Assembly (NCBI GenBank): GCA_028276215.1
Contig: JAPYWT010000184.1
Location: 1-5,638 of the forward strand
DNA: 5,638 bases
Reading direction: 5' to 3'
Source of the DNA: Thermoflexus sp.
GTDB taxonomy: Bacteria; Chloroflexota; Anaerolineae; B4-G1; DUEL01
Positions within the stretch are counted from its first letter, which is position 1, and every line of letters begins with the position of its first letter. A program made the translations under genes and the position numbers. Positions 5,538-5,638 of this stretch are shown in pieces. The notes beneath the pieces are model-generated. The model saw nothing but the letters and a program-made list of their open reading frames with translations, was not told where the DNA came from and did no database searches.

Positions 5538-5638
5538 ATGTCTCCCCGATCAGCGACCACGGCCCGGCCCAGGTGATGCGCACGACGACCCGCTGACCCG
5601 TCAGGTCGCGGGGGTCCTCAAAAAAGACCAGTTTATCC
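5500..5638 (-). CDS. miaB: C-terminal end of tRNA methylthiotransferase MiaB (partial, TRAM domain)
   Basis: Only the last 45 codons are in the window; the rest lies beyond the right edge. The reading frame begins at base 5637 and stops at TAG 5502-5500. The fragment starts DKLVFFED and continues through GQRVVVRITW and AGPWSLIGE. This pattern (KLVFF, a short loop, then VxVRIT and a WSLxGE end) is the C-terminal TRAM RNA-binding domain of MiaB. MiaB is the radical-SAM enzyme that adds a methylthio group to N6-isopentenyl-adenosine 37 of tRNAs. MiaB-type proteins normally end close to this GE. Here the frame continues for 13 residues (TLAVSREPLAVSR), all but the first one or two encoded by the heptamer array. 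RimO or MtaB are possible alternatives, but the KLVFF/WSLxGE combination favours MiaB. It is probably upstream of the kinase gene by chance or by loose operon linkage; the gap is 59 bases. Confidence 0.75.
   Translation of the reverse strand, partial: DKLVFFEDPRDLTGQRVVVRITWAGPWSLIGETLAVSREPLAVSR

Overview
The window is a GC-rich stretch of bacterial chromosome in which every supported gene lies on the minus strand, so transcription runs from high to low coordinates. The protein styles suggest a member of the Chloroflexota, perhaps Anaerolineae or Thermoflexia. These are a MiaB tail ending in a WAGPWSLIGE-type sequence, a Ser/Thr kinase with FRD in place of HRD, zinc-ribbon/FHA and J-domain/VWA proteins, and TTG starts with good ribosome binding sites. 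The assignment is by resemblance only; no rRNA or marker gene is complete here.

Reading in the direction of transcription, the window opens with the last 45 codons of a gene I read as miaB (tRNA methylthiotransferase, 5638-5500). Its stop codon lies inside a 12-copy array of 7-base tandem repeats (5537-5454). The array runs up to the ribosome binding site of a 676-residue Ser/Thr protein kinase with a C-terminal eight-blade PQQ-type beta-propeller (5440-3410). A 46-base gap with a perfect 12-bp-arm palindrome separates the kinase from a PP2C-type phosphatase (3363-2449). The phosphatase stop overlaps or abuts the start of a J-domain/von Willebrand A fusion protein (2452-992). That gene's stop is embedded in the ribosome binding site of a zinc-ribbon/FHA protein (982-455). 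After a 64-base gap with a palindrome and an imperfect tandem repeat come a small unrecognised 80-residue gene (390-148) and, one base later, the start of a response regulator that runs off the window (146-1).

The four middle genes form a compact phosphorylation module. The kinase phosphorylates Ser/Thr, the phosphatase reverses this, the FHA protein can read phosphothreonine, and the J-VWA protein can scaffold a complex and possibly recruit an Hsp70. None of the four shows a signal peptide or transmembrane segment, so the circuit appears cytosolic. The last two genes look like a separate translational unit belonging to a two-component system.

Nothing here is a proven new system. The points most worth a second look are the heptamer array that has taken over the miaB stop codon and the kinase leader, the J-domain/VWA fusion inside a kinase/phosphatase/FHA operon, and the two palindromes in the intergenic gaps.
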